Both the position numbers and the translations under genes were made by a program. A stretch of 20,955 nucleotides of DNA from the NCBI GenBank assembly GCA_016188575.1, contig JACPHN010000159.1, forward strand, positions 1-20,955, read 5' to 3'. Positions 1 through 6,402 of the stretch are shown piece after piece (position 1 is the stretch's first letter; each line of letters opens with the position of its first letter). Below the pieces are notes generated by a model. The model did not search any database. It was given only the letters and a program-made list of their open reading frames with translations, and was not told the DNA's origin. The DNA is from Candidatus Schekmanbacteria bacterium. Lineage in GTDB: Bacteria; CSSED10-310; JACPHN01.

Positions 1-133
1 CGTTTGGGGTCTCGCGGCCGAGCTTGGTCAAGTAGTAGATGCGCCACGCCACCACCAGGTCGATACCCATCGCCCGGCGAAGCGCCTCGGCCGTCTCGAG
101 CTGGCGGTCTTGGATCCGACAGCCGCTTTTTAG
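1..133 (-). pseudogene. IS4-family transposase, C-terminal remnant (truncated, runs off left edge)
   Basis: Read on the minus strand from 133 to 1, the frame gives LKSGCRIQDRQLETAEAL, then an R-R-A-M-G-I-D-L-V-V-A-W-R-I-Y-Y-L-T stretch ending at the edge with K-L-G-R-E-T-P-N. The L-K-S-G-C-R segment followed by a hydrophobic VVAWRIYYLT helix is typical of the C-terminal part of IS4-family DDE transposases. The same frame stays open upstream to about position 202, but that part (W-S-S-F-C-S-R-R) no longer looks like transposase, and no start or catalytic DDE residues are present. I therefore read it as the tail of an element broken near 133. The rest of the C-terminus lies outside the window. 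IS4 as the family is a recognition from memory, not a search. Confidence 0.7.
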
Positions 134-151
134 TTTTCCACTGCTCCGCCG
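131..151 (-). repeat. Short motif shared, inverted, with the right-hand IS110 flank
   Basis: The minus strand of 131-151 reads CGGCGGAGC-AG-TGGAAAACTA. It matches 20462-20483 on the plus strand (CGGCGGAGC-CGG-TGGAAAACTA) apart from one substitution and one base of length difference. On the left it sits exactly where similarity to the IS4 transposase begins. On the right it sits 15 bp outside the stop codon of the IS110 transposase. It may be a terminal or flanking sequence of an insertion element. Which element it belongs to cannot be decided from this window. Confidence 0.5.
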
Positions 152-205
152 GCTGCAGAACGAGCTCCACATCGACGATCGGCATCTTTGCCAAGCTCCT
201 TTTCG

Positions 206-625
206 TTACGGCACATGCGGGGGGTGGGGTACGGCCCATACCGCAGCCCGAAGTCGTTGGGCGCTGCTTGAAAGGCGTTGCGAACGCTGCCGGCAGCGGC
301 CCTGCCGCCCCGGAAGAGAACCACTCGCGCTGCGGTAAATCGCCAGAAGCGTGCCGGAGAGAAACAGCAGGGCCACGGCAATAAGCTCGCCGCCGGCGCG
401 CAGGCTGGCCGGCAGCAGGCGGCGCGCCGCCGCCATTCGCAGACCGCTCAGGAGCGGCACGTCGTGCAGATACGCCACGGCATGAGGCGGCATGAGTCGA
501 GGGTCCCCCGAGGCGAAACGCTGCCACAGGTGCAACGCGAGCCGCCATGCGGAGAAAGCGAGAGCCAGCCGGACCGCCCGCTCCTGGCCACGCGCGTTCT
601 TCTCAGGCGCCGCGTCGTTGCTCAC
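206..625 (-). CDS. Small hydrophobic protein, possibly DUF423-like (uncertain)
   Basis: A 139-aa frame starts at a GTG whose first bases overlap the stop codon of the acetyltransferase (GTGA at 622-625), so it would be translationally coupled to that gene. Residues ~17-35 (LALAFSAWRLALHLW) and ~76-95 (GGELIAVALLFLSGTLLAIY) are hydrophobic. The second segment, with its F-L-S-G-T-L-L pattern, faintly resembles the last helices of DUF423/YgdD inner-membrane proteins. From about residue 98 onward the sequence turns arginine- and serine-rich and looks like out-of-frame reading, so the gene may carry a frameshift or be decaying next to the IS4 remnant. The family assignment is weak. An alternative is that the reading frame is spurious. 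Confidence 0.4.
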   Translation of the reverse strand: MSNDAAPEKNARGQERAVRLALAFSAWRLALHLWQRFASGDPRLMPPHAVAYLHDVPLLSGLRMAAARRLLPASLRAGGELIAVALLFLSGTLLAIYRSASGSLPGRQGRCRQRSQRLSSSAQRLRAAVWAVPHPPHVP

Positions 626-1167
626 CGCTGCATCGCTTTCGACATATAGATGTCCGGCCGCCCGCGCCCGTTGGCGTCGGGGAGCACTCCCGTTACGACA
701 TGGCCGAGCCGCTGATAGAAGAGCAGCGGATGGCCGCGGCCGAGATCACGGACCTGGGCGATGTGCCGCGGGATGTCGCGACACAGGTCGACGCAGGAAA
801 GTGAGGTCATGCCCGAGTCGTCATCGGTGCCCAGGGTAACGGTGAGCGCTCCGCGGCTGGCCGCCTCCGCCTCGAAGGCGGCGACGAGCGCGCGGCCGAG
901 ACCGCGCCTGCGGTGCTCGCGGCGCACCACGAGGGAATGCAGCTCGAAGACGCGTCCATCGTATTCAGGTAGCCCACCGACCCACCCGAGGAGCAGCTCG
1001 CCGTCGAGCATCCCCCGCATGAATTCGGCGCCGCCAACGTGCTCGACCGCCGCACGCGCCAGCTCCAGGTTGGGCCAGCCGCGAGGCTCGTCGAAATGCT
1101 CGACGAGCAGCAGGGCCGCCTGTTCCCGGATAGGCTCCGTCTCCCCGGCGAGGTCTACGATTCTCAT
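622..1167 (-). CDS. GNAT-family N-acetyltransferase, AAC(6')-like
   Basis: The 181-aa protein begins MRIVDLAGETEPIREQAALL and has the length of a single GNAT domain. The acetyl-CoA pyrophosphate-binding signature appears as R-R-E-H-R-R-R-G-L-G-R-A-L, preceded by the beta-strand FELHSLVV. The C-terminus (L-F-Y-Q-R-L-G, then V-T-G-V-L-P-D-A-N-G-R-G-R-P-D-I-Y-M-S-K) is the ending common in AAC(6')-type and related GNAT proteins. It should transfer an acetyl group from acetyl-CoA to an amine in the cytoplasm. The substrate is unknown, and resistance to aminoglycosides cannot be claimed from the fold. The frame is open upstream to 1419, but that extension is low-complexity and unlike the family, so I start at the ATG at 1167. 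No strong ribosome binding site is visible there. Its stop overlaps the start of the next small gene. Confidence 0.8.
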   Translation of the reverse strand: MRIVDLAGETEPIREQAALLLVEHFDEPRGWPNLELARAAVEHVGGAEFMRGMLDGELLLGWVGGLPEYDGRVFELHSLVVRREHRRRGLGRALVAAFEAEAASRGALTVTLGTDDDSGMTSLSCVDLCRDIPRHIAQVRDLGRGHPLLFYQRLGHVVTGVLPDANGRGRPDIYMSKAMQR

Positions 1168-1399
1168 ATCTGCTGTCCGCGCAGTGTCCGCGACGCCGCG
1201 GAAGGAAAGACGACTGTCCCCTGGGCGACTGTCCATATTCCCCTCCGGTATCTGCATGCTAGCGCGATGCGCCGCCATTTGCTCGCCTCGATGCAGACCT
1301 CGGCGATGAACCCGAGACGCGCTCTTTACTCCTTCCAGCGTTGGCGCTAAATCCGGAGAGGTTTCGTGCGGACAATGCCCGGTCGGTTGGAGAGCAGTC

Positions 1400-1846
1400 A
1401 TGCCGAAAAAGCTCCTCACATTCCTCGCCGTCGCCTGCCTGGCGGCCTACGCAGGCTTCGGCACGTTGCGCGCGTACGCGGCGCGGGAAAGCTTCGGGGA
1501 CGCCGTCTGGGAGCGCATGAAAGACCTCAAGCAGACGCCACCGGAGGGCTTCGTGCCCGTGGTCGTGCAGATCGGCGCCGCTCACGGGTATGAGGTGCGG
1601 CCGGAGGACGTGCAGATCACCAACGTTCCGATCCAGGGCAATCCGCTGCTCGAACCGTTCCACAAGGCCGATTTCAAGTCCCGTTCCGCGCGCTTCCACC
1701 TCGAGGCGCGCTACCGGACATCCGTCCTCGGAGTGCCCCTGGACATGGCATTCGCCCGGGAGCGGGAGGTCCTCCTCATCCTGTATCACCCCAGGGACGA
1801 GGAAGCGCTGAAGATGGAGGGCCGGCTGCCCGAGCCGCCGCGCTGA
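1400..1846 (+). CDS. Small exported or membrane-anchored protein of unknown function
   Basis: The 148-aa protein opens with MPKK and a hydrophobic stretch (LLTFLAVACLAAYAGFGTL, residues ~5-23), which fits a signal peptide or an N-terminal membrane anchor. The remaining ~120 residues are a single soluble segment with alternating strands (F-V-P-V-V-V-Q-I, A-R-F-H-L-E-A-R-Y, V-L-L-I-L-Y) and no cysteines beyond the signal region. I do not recognise a family. Start choice: the ATG at 1400 puts the signal at the N-terminus, with a weak GGAGAG about 5 bases upstream. It stands alone, divergent from the acetyltransferase and convergent with the aminotransferase gene. A minus-strand frame of similar size over the same bases is an overlap artefact. 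Confidence 0.6.
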   Translation: MPKKLLTFLAVACLAAYAGFGTLRAYAARESFGDAVWERMKDLKQTPPEGFVPVVVQIGAAHGYEVRPEDVQITNVPIQGNPLLEPFHKADFKSRSARFHLEARYRTSVLGVPLDMAFAREREVLLILYHPRDEEALKMEGRLPEPPR

Positions 1847-1891
1847 ATCCACCGCCTGTCCGACGTCGGCGCGACAGCGTTCTCCTCCGTG

Positions 1892-1915
1892 CCTCCCCGC
1901 GCTGGCGGGGTGAGG
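1892..1915. repeat. GC-rich hairpin between convergent genes
   Basis: CCCCGC (1895-1900), a GCTG loop and GCGGGG (1905-1910) form a perfect stem. It is extended by CCT (1892-1894) pairing with AGG (1913-1915) across a two-base bulge. It lies between the ends of the genes at 1400-1846 (+) and 1930-3105 (-), where a bidirectional transcription stop would be useful, but there is no T-tract on either side. Its CCTCCCC...GGGG-AGG make-up resembles the longer palindrome at 7101-7140, so both may belong to one dispersed repeat family. Confidence 0.5.
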
Positions 1916-1929
1916 TAAGGTGGAGGCTC

Positions 1930-3105
1930 TCAGAGGCGGCGCATGAGGCGGTCGATGCCCTCCAGCGCCCGCTGGATCGTATCGAACGAAGCGGCGTAGG
2001 CGCAGCGGACGTGCCCTTCACCGCCGGCTCCGAAGGCGCTTCCGGGAACGATCGCAACGCGCTCCTCGACGAGCAGCTTGCGGCAAAACTGGGCGCTGGT
2101 CAGGCCGGTCGACGCGATTGACGGGAAGGCGTAGAAGGCTCCGTCCGGCAGGTGGCAGGGCAGCCCAACCTCATTTAGCCCAGTGACGATCACCCTGCGC
2201 CGCTGCTCGTATTTCTCCACCATTTCGCGCATCGGCTCGCCACCGGAGCGCAGCGCCTCGAGCGCGGCGAGTTGCGACAGAATCGGGCAGCACAGCATCG
2301 AATACTGGTGAATCCGGCAGGCGGCGCGGATGAGATCGGGCGGCCCCGCGAGGTAGCCGATGCGCCAGCCGGTCATCGCCCAGGCCTTCGAAAACCCGCT
2401 GATCACCACGGTGCGTTCGCGGGCGCCTGGCAGCGCAGCCACCGAGGTGTGCGCGCCATTGTACGTGAGCTCGGCGTAAATTTCGTCGCTCAGCAAGATG
2501 AGGTCGTGTTCCTGCGCGACGTCGGCGATCGCTTGCAGGGTCGCACGATCAAAAGTCGTGCCTGTGGGATTGCTCGGGTAGTTGAGCAAGATGGCCTTGG
2601 TTTTCGCGGTGACGCGTGCGGCGAGCCGTCGCGGGTCGAGGCGAAACCCCTCGTCGAAACTCGTCTCGACGGCCACCGGAACCCCGCCGGCGAGCAGGAT
2701 CATGGGTTCGTAGGCGACATAGCACGGCGTGTGCAGGATGACCTCATCACCAGGATCGATGATGGCGCGAAGAATGAGGTCATAACCCTGGCTGCCGCCG
2801 ACGGTGGGGAGGATCTCGCAGGTCGGGTCGTAGGTGACGGAAAAACGGCGCGTCACGTAATCGGCAATGGACTCGCGCAGCTCGAGGATCCCCCAATTTG
2901 ACGTATAGGAGGTTTTTCCGTGCTCCAGCGCAAACATGGCGGACTCGCGGATCGTCCACGGGGTGACGAAATCCGGTTCGCCGACGCCGAGCGTGACCAG
3001 GTTGTCCATGGACATGACGAGGTCGAAGAACTCGCGGATCCCGGAGGGTTTGAGCCCGGCAACCACGCGCGCAACCCGGGCACGGGAAGACATGGCTTCA
3101 GTCAT
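1930..3105 (-). CDS. Class I/II pyridoxal-phosphate aminotransferase (AspC/PatA type)
   Basis: The 391-aa protein has the normal length of a fold-type I aminotransferase. Visible motifs are V-G-E-P-D-F (residues 41-46), the PLP-phosphate loop GGSQGYDL (~103), NYPSNPTGT with the conserved Asn179, SDEIYAELTY with Asp207 and Tyr210, the Schiff-base lysine in SGFSKAWAMTGWRIGY (Lys240), and the substrate-carboxylate arginine near the end (HVRCAYA, Arg367). This composition matches the aspartate/PatA-like subgroup. The true amino donor is not determined by sequence. It is the last gene of a minus-strand operon: 38 bp separate it from the Lrp-type regulator, and an amino-acid dehydrogenase lies upstream. 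It probably shuttles amino groups between an amino acid and a 2-oxo acid in the cytoplasm under control of that regulator. Confidence 0.92.
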   Translation of the reverse strand: MTEAMSSRARVARVVAGLKPSGIREFFDLVMSMDNLVTLGVGEPDFVTPWTIRESAMFALEHGKTSYTSNWGILELRESIADYVTRRFSVTYDPTCEILPTVGGSQGYDLILRAIIDPGDEVILHTPCYVAYEPMILLAGGVPVAVETSFDEGFRLDPRRLAARVTAKTKAILLNYPSNPTGTTFDRATLQAIADVAQEHDLILLSDEIYAELTYNGAHTSVAALPGARERTVVISGFSKAWAMTGWRIGYLAGPPDLIRAACRIHQYSMLCCPILSQLAALEALRSGGEPMREMVEKYEQRRRVIVTGLNEVGLPCHLPDGAFYAFPSIASTGLTSAQFCRKLLVEERVAIVPGSAFGAGGEGHVRCAYAASFDTIQRALEGIDRLMRRL

Positions 3106-3143
3106 GTTGTTGTTTCCAGTAACGTTGCCGGCGGCCGATGGGG

Positions 3144-3623
3144 TCAGGGCGAGACCGGCAGCCGGTCCGCTGCCGCGGAATCGACCAGCTTCACGCCGGA
3201 CTCCTTGTACTTTCGCAGGATGAAGTGGGTCGTCGTGCTCGTGACGTGCTCGAGCGTCGCGAGCTTTTCCGCGACGAAGTCCGCGACGTCGCGCAAGGAG
3301 TCACCTTCGACGAACACGAGCAGGTCATAGCCCCCGGAAACGAGGTAGCAAAGCTTGACCTCGGGGAACTCGTAGATGCGGCGGGCGATGGCGTCGAATC
3401 CGCGGTTGCGCTCCGGGGTGACCTTGACCTCGATGATGCCGGTAAGGCGGCCGTCGTCCGCCTTGTCCGGGCGCACCAGGGCCTGGTAGCCGACGATGAC
3501 GCCGTCGTCCTCGAGCTTTCTCACGGCCGCCGCCGCCGCGGGCTCGGAGATTCCGAGGCGGTCAGCGATCTCGCGGGGGCTCAGCCGCGCCTCCCGGCGC
3601 AGCAGATCGAGCACCTGTTTCAT
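3144..3623 (-). CDS. Lrp/AsnC-family transcriptional regulator
   Basis: The 159-aa protein begins MKQVLDLLRREARLSPREIA. The N-terminal winged helix-turn-helix (ADRLGISEPAAAAAVRKLED, about residues 19-40) is followed by a V-I-V-G-Y-Q-A-L-V-R hinge. A RAM/AsnC ligand-binding domain follows, ending in V-T-S-T-T-T-H-F-I-L-R-K-Y-K. I start at the ATG at 3623 because AGGAG lies 8 bases upstream and the length then fits the family. The frame is open to 3737, but that adds a proline/alanine-rich tail overlapping the dehydrogenase gene. Lrp-type proteins form octamers that sense amino acids and bind promoters. Lying between a dehydrogenase and an aminotransferase gene, this one probably controls its own operon in response to their substrate. 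Confidence 0.92.
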   Translation of the reverse strand: MKQVLDLLRREARLSPREIADRLGISEPAAAAAVRKLEDDGVIVGYQALVRPDKADDGRLTGIIEVKVTPERNRGFDAIARRIYEFPEVKLCYLVSGGYDLLVFVEGDSLRDVADFVAEKLATLEHVTSTTTHFILRKYKESGVKLVDSAAADRLPVSP

Positions 3624-3696
3624 CTGGTCATCTCCTGTTGGGGGCGGTTGCGACCGGGCTGGTGCGGCATCCGGCGCCGCAGCCGGAGCGGCGTGG

Positions 3697-5010
3697 TCAT
3701 GGTCCGGCGGTGCCCCAGCCATGACGGAGAAGATCATCGACGATCAGCCAACCCCGGTGCCCCCAGATCGGGTGGGGGACTTCGGCAAGCTCATCGGCGA
3801 GCATTCTGGCCTCATCGGCGGGCGTCCGACCCGAAGCACGGGCGCGCGCGAAGATTTCCAGGCAGCGCTGGAATATGCCTCCGGGAGTCGTGTGGTCGAG
3901 ATGCGCCAGGATCGCGGGATCGTCCGCCAGCGACCCGTACTGCTCGTTGGCGCAGTTGACGATACCCATGCGGTTGGCGAGAAAATCCGGAACGTAGAGG
4001 ATGGCGCGCTGGTGCAGAGCCGCGGCGTCGCGCCCGGGGTCTTCGAGCTGGTTGTTGGCGGCGCCGCAGACGATGGGGGCGGCGATGGTGGCGATCGTCC
4101 GCGGGTTCAACACCCCGCCGATCGCGCTCGGCGCGAGGATGTCGCAGGGGTCGCCGAGAATCGAAACGTCGTCGCCGGCGGCGAGACGCAGCTCCAGAGG
4201 TGCACCGGGGAAGCGCCCCCGGACCCGTGCCACGGCTTCGGCGTCGATGTCGGCAGCGACGATGCGGCCGACACGGCGCTCCAGAAGCTCGGCGATCATG
4301 TGCGTCGCCACGTTGCCCAGACCCTGCATGGCCACCGTCTTGCCGGCGACCGTCCCGGCGCCGAGGTGGCACAATGCCGCCTCCATCGCCACCACGACGC
4401 CCCTGGCCGTGAGGATGCTGGGATTGCCGCTGCCTCCGAGTCGCTGTGGGATGCAGGTGGTGAAGCGCGTCTGGGTGAAGATCTCGGCCATGTCGTCGGG
4501 GGTGGTGCCGACGTCCTCTGCGGTGATGTAACAGCCGCGCAGGCTGGCGATGAACCGGCCATAATCGCGAAAGACGGCAGCGCGCCGGCCGGGATCGCGA
4601 TAGTCCACGCCAGGAGCACGGCTGATCACGCCCTTGCCGCCGCCCCACCACAGTCCGGCGAGCGCGCACTTGTGCCCCATGCCGCGGCTCAGGCGCAGTC
4701 CGTCGCGGACGAGATGCTCCATCGTGGCGTAGCTCCAGAAACGGACGCCGCCCGCGGCCTGGCCGCGCCGGCTCTTGTGAATGAACGCGGCGAGCAGGGT
4801 CTCGCTTTCGGCGCCGATTTCAAAGAAGCAGGCCTCGTGTCGTGCATAGTCGCGAGCGTCCGCGGATATCGCTTCGGCGAGGCCCACCAGCAGGTCCCCG
4901 GCCGCGGTCAGGCGCGAGGCGCCGGGCAGGGTGTAGAGCATCGCGCGCCGCGCGCCGCCCGCGCGCAAAGTCGCCGCGAAATCGCCTGGAGATGCGTGCC
5001 ACAGGTTCAT
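3697..5010 (-). CDS. Leu/Phe/Val/Glu-type amino acid dehydrogenase
   Basis: The 437-aa protein belongs to the ELFV dehydrogenase family (oxidative deamination of an amino acid to its 2-oxo acid with NAD(P)+). The substrate-binding region has G-M-G-H-K-C-A-L-A (Lys114) and L-W-W-G-G-G-K-G-V (Lys126, the catalytic position). The 12-residue spacing between the two lysines is as in leucine dehydrogenase, where the corresponding residues are Lys68 and Lys80. TAEDVGTT (160s, Asp166) follows. The Rossmann NAD-binding domain begins at M-Q-G-L-G-N-V-A (~228-235), and A-A-N-N-Q-L lies in the C-terminal half. Loop composition is closer to Leu/Phe/Val dehydrogenases than to hexameric glutamate dehydrogenases. 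It has about 45 extra N-terminal residues compared with leucine dehydrogenase. It heads the operon that continues with the regulator and the aminotransferase. Confidence 0.9.
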   Translation of the reverse strand: MNLWHASPGDFAATLRAGGARRAMLYTLPGASRLTAAGDLLVGLAEAISADARDYARHEACFFEIGAESETLLAAFIHKSRRGQAAGGVRFWSYATMEHLVRDGLRLSRGMGHKCALAGLWWGGGKGVISRAPGVDYRDPGRRAAVFRDYGRFIASLRGCYITAEDVGTTPDDMAEIFTQTRFTTCIPQRLGGSGNPSILTARGVVVAMEAALCHLGAGTVAGKTVAMQGLGNVATHMIAELLERRVGRIVAADIDAEAVARVRGRFPGAPLELRLAAGDDVSILGDPCDILAPSAIGGVLNPRTIATIAAPIVCGAANNQLEDPGRDAAALHQRAILYVPDFLANRMGIVNCANEQYGSLADDPAILAHLDHTTPGGIFQRCLEIFARARASGRTPADEARMLADELAEVPHPIWGHRGWLIVDDLLRHGWGTAGP

Positions 5011-5129
5011 GCTGCATGTCGCTCCGGATGAGGTTGGGCGCCCGCTGCCGCGCCGAGTCGCGACGTATCGTATCGCGGCGGTGCGATTGGCGAAACGGGG
5101 CGGCTTGCCCTGAATCCGGCGAGGCCTCG

Positions 5130-5158
5130 TTGGCGCCGGCGCGGTTCGCGAGTAGACT
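5130..5158 (+). promoter_or_regulatory. Putative sigma-70 promoter of the truncated repeat copy
   Basis: TTGGCG (5130-5135) and TAGACT (5153-5158) are separated by 17 bases, about 60 bp before the ATG at 5221. The -10 hexamer and spacer lie inside the duplicated segment and are conserved at 7557-7562, which supports a function. The -35 hexamer lies just outside the duplicated segment. Confidence 0.45.
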
Positions 5159-5486
5159 GGCTACCGTCGCCGTTTCCGCGTCCGAGGTCGCGGGTCGCTT
5201 GCAGCTCGTGTCCCCAAAACATGAAGCCGAAGACTGCACCGCCAGTACCCGTACGCGAGTCGCCTCCAGCAGGACGTCGGCGCGCGCGGCGCGGTCTGGT
5301 ATTGGGCCTGTGTGCCGTCGCCGTGTTGCTCGGCGCCGGCGGGGCAGCGGGCCTGAGTCACCTGCGCCGCACCTTGCCGCGCCAGGTCGCCGAGGTGCTC
5401 GCCGGGAAGCTCGCCGACGACGCCGGCGAAGTCGGGGCGATCGACTTCGACGCAACCGGCGTCACGATCCACAAGCTGACCGCCCA
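5136..5486 (+). repeat. Direct repeat copy A (promoter, leader and N-terminal part of transglycosylase gene)
   Basis: This ~351-bp segment matches 7540-7889 in the same orientation. I counted 18 differences over the 266 coding positions, 4 substitutions over the ~85 leader positions, and one extra C before the start codon, which is about 93% identity overall. Coding and non-coding parts have diverged to a similar degree. The match ends abruptly at 5486, where a GlsB-type gene fragment begins on the other strand. The two copies flank the small-protein stress cassette. Confidence 0.92.
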
Positions 5487-5538
5487 GCATGATGAACCTT
5501 GCCAGCCGACCGGCGATCAGACGATCGGACAGAGATGA
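5221..5538 (+). pseudogene. Truncated duplicate of the AsmA-like/GT51 transglycosylase gene (N-terminus only)
   Basis: The frame begins MKPKTAPPVPVRESPPAGRR. The first ~89 residues align with the start of the full transglycosylase at 7624: basic cytoplasmic N-terminus, one membrane helix (LVLGLCAVAVLLGAGGAAGL), then EVGAIDFDATGVTIHKL. After position 5486 it runs into unrelated sequence (D-E-P-C-Q-P-T-G-D-Q) and stops at 5538, giving 105 aa. No glycosyltransferase domain is present. If translated it would be a small single-pass membrane peptide. It keeps an ATG where the full copy has GTG, and retains the -10 element. It most likely arose by segmental duplication or insertion rather than as a functional gene, but expression is possible. 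Confidence 0.8.
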
Positions 5539-5557
5539 TCCACACCAGAATGCTCAC
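5487..5557 (-). pseudogene. Fragment of a GlsB/YeaQ/YmgE-type membrane stress protein gene
   Basis: On the minus strand, GGAGG lies 9 bases before a GTG at 5557 that reads VSILVWII. After a small frame disruption, the +1 frame continues L-I-A-G-R-L-A-R-F-I-M-L-G-G. The combined pattern (S-I-L-x-W-I-I ... L-I-A-G-x-L-A-R-x-I-M-x-G) is the first half of the transglycosylase-associated GlsB/YeaQ/YmgE family, whose members are ~80-aa membrane proteins often found beside the other genes of this cassette. The similarity stops at 5487, precisely at the border of direct repeat copy A, so the second half is missing. The short length makes the call tentative. Confidence 0.5.
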
Positions 5558-5691
5558 CGCGACGAACCTCCAAGACGGAGTGGTCGAAAACCCAATGGCG
5601 GCTGACGACCACGCCCCGCAGCGGCCTTGTCGCAGCGCCGCGGCGATACTGGGGTCGGCTGGAGCACCTGGTCAGGCGGCAGGAGCAGCGG

Positions 5692-5913
5692 CTACCCCCG
5701 CTTGCCCGCAAAAAGCAGGAGCCCGCCGCCAACCACGATCGCTCCCACGCCAGCCCAGACCGGGACGTTGACCTTCTGCTTGTCCTTTACCGACAGCTCG
5801 ATCGCACCCATCTTGGCCGTGTGGGTCTCCTTGGTGTAGCTGAAACCACCATACACCAACCCAAGAATTCCGGCCAGAATCATCACGATTGCGAGAATCC
5901 TGAGCCAGCCCAT
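5692..5913 (-). CDS. DUF3185 family small membrane protein
   Basis: The 73-aa protein has an N-terminal membrane helix (LRILAIVMILAGILGLVYGGF) and a short polar middle containing YTKETHTAKMGAIELSVKDK. A second helix (V-W-A-G-V-G-A-I-V-V-G-G-G-L-L-L-F) ends in A-G-K-R-G. This two-helix layout with the T-A-K-M-G-A-I-E-L-S-V centre is how I recognise DUF3185. The biochemical function of the family is unknown. A strong AAGGAGA lies four bases before the ATG. It is the third gene of a minus-strand set of stress-type small proteins and has clearly lower G+C than the genes around the cassette. Confidence 0.82.
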   Translation of the reverse strand: MGWLRILAIVMILAGILGLVYGGFSYTKETHTAKMGAIELSVKDKQKVNVPVWAGVGAIVVGGGLLLFAGKRG

Positions 5914-5946
5914 TGTGTCTCCTTATAGTAATAGTCCGTTATGCCG

Positions 5947-6096
5947 TTACAATACCCGTCTACCCTGAATGACACGAATAACGACCACTACGACCGCAAG
6001 GACCAGAAGGACGTGAAGTAACCCGCCCATTGTGTACGACGTCACAAGACCGAGCACCCACAGTACAACCAGGACAACTACAATCGACTCTAACAT
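5947..6096 (-). CDS. lmo0937-family 49-aa membrane protein
   Basis: The translation begins MLESIVVVLVVLWVLGLVTS and continues Y-T-M-G-G-L-L-H-V-L-L-V-L-A-V-V-V-V-V-I-R-V-I-Q-G-R-R-V-L. Two very hydrophobic helices are separated by the T-M-G-G-x-x-H-x-L-L turn, which is the hallmark of the lmo0937-type (YqaE-unrelated) mini membrane proteins. These proteins have no known biochemical activity and are usually found with other general-stress genes. AAGGAG sits 8 bases upstream of the ATG. It lies 15 bp downstream of the coiled-coil gene and 33 bp upstream of the DUF3185 gene, so the three are very probably co-transcribed. Confidence 0.85.
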   Translation of the reverse strand: MLESIVVVLVVLWVLGLVTSYTMGGLLHVLLVLAVVVVVIRVIQGRRVL

Positions 6097-6111
6097 TGCT
6101 ATTCTCCTTGT

Positions 6112-6402
6112 CTAATCTTTGAACTTCGATGTGAATTCACGAACGCCAGACCTCAAGGAATCCCAAACAGATTCCGCCCCTTTCTTGACGGAGTCCCACG
6201 CGTCTTCGCTTGCCCCGGAAAGCTCTGAAAGCTTCGCCTGGCCGTCTGCGAGTCCGCGCTCAAGTGCTCCAACCTGCTCTCTCATCGCTAGTTGAGCGTC
6301 CGCCTTGGCCACTGAGGCCCTGGCCTTGAGCTTGGCGATATCCGCCTTCCACTCATCGAGCTGCGCCTGAAACTTTTCTCTGTACAACTCCTTGTCATTC
6401 AA
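6112..6402 (-). CDS. sll1863-family stress response coiled-coil protein
   Basis: The predicted 96-aa protein starts at a TTG (6402) followed by NDKELYREKFQAQLDEWK, with AGGAG 7 bases upstream. The frame runs further upstream to 6639, but that part is compositionally unlike the rest and I exclude it. The protein is a charged, alanine-rich helix (ADIAKLKARASVAKADAQ and E-Q-V-G-A-L-E-R-G-L-A-D-G-Q-A-K-L) ending in a W-D-S-V-K-K-G-A-E-S-V-W-D-S-L pattern. That pattern is typical of the sll1863-type stress response family. It has no signal peptide or membrane segment. It is the first gene of the three-gene minus-strand run ending at the DUF3185 gene. Confidence 0.8.
   Translation of the reverse strand: MNDKELYREKFQAQLDEWKADIAKLKARASVAKADAQLAMREQVGALERGLADGQAKLSELSGASEDAWDSVKKGAESVWDSLRSGVREFTSKFKD

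Noticed and set aside
1259-1852. 197-aa minus-strand frame opposite the 148-aa exported protein
   Set aside because: It has no motif or signal. The plus frame has a good signal peptide and coherent composition, though the choice is less certain than elsewhere.
3496-5031. 511-aa plus-strand frame opposite the dehydrogenase
   Set aside because: The minus strand has all ELFV motifs at correct spacing. The plus frame has none.
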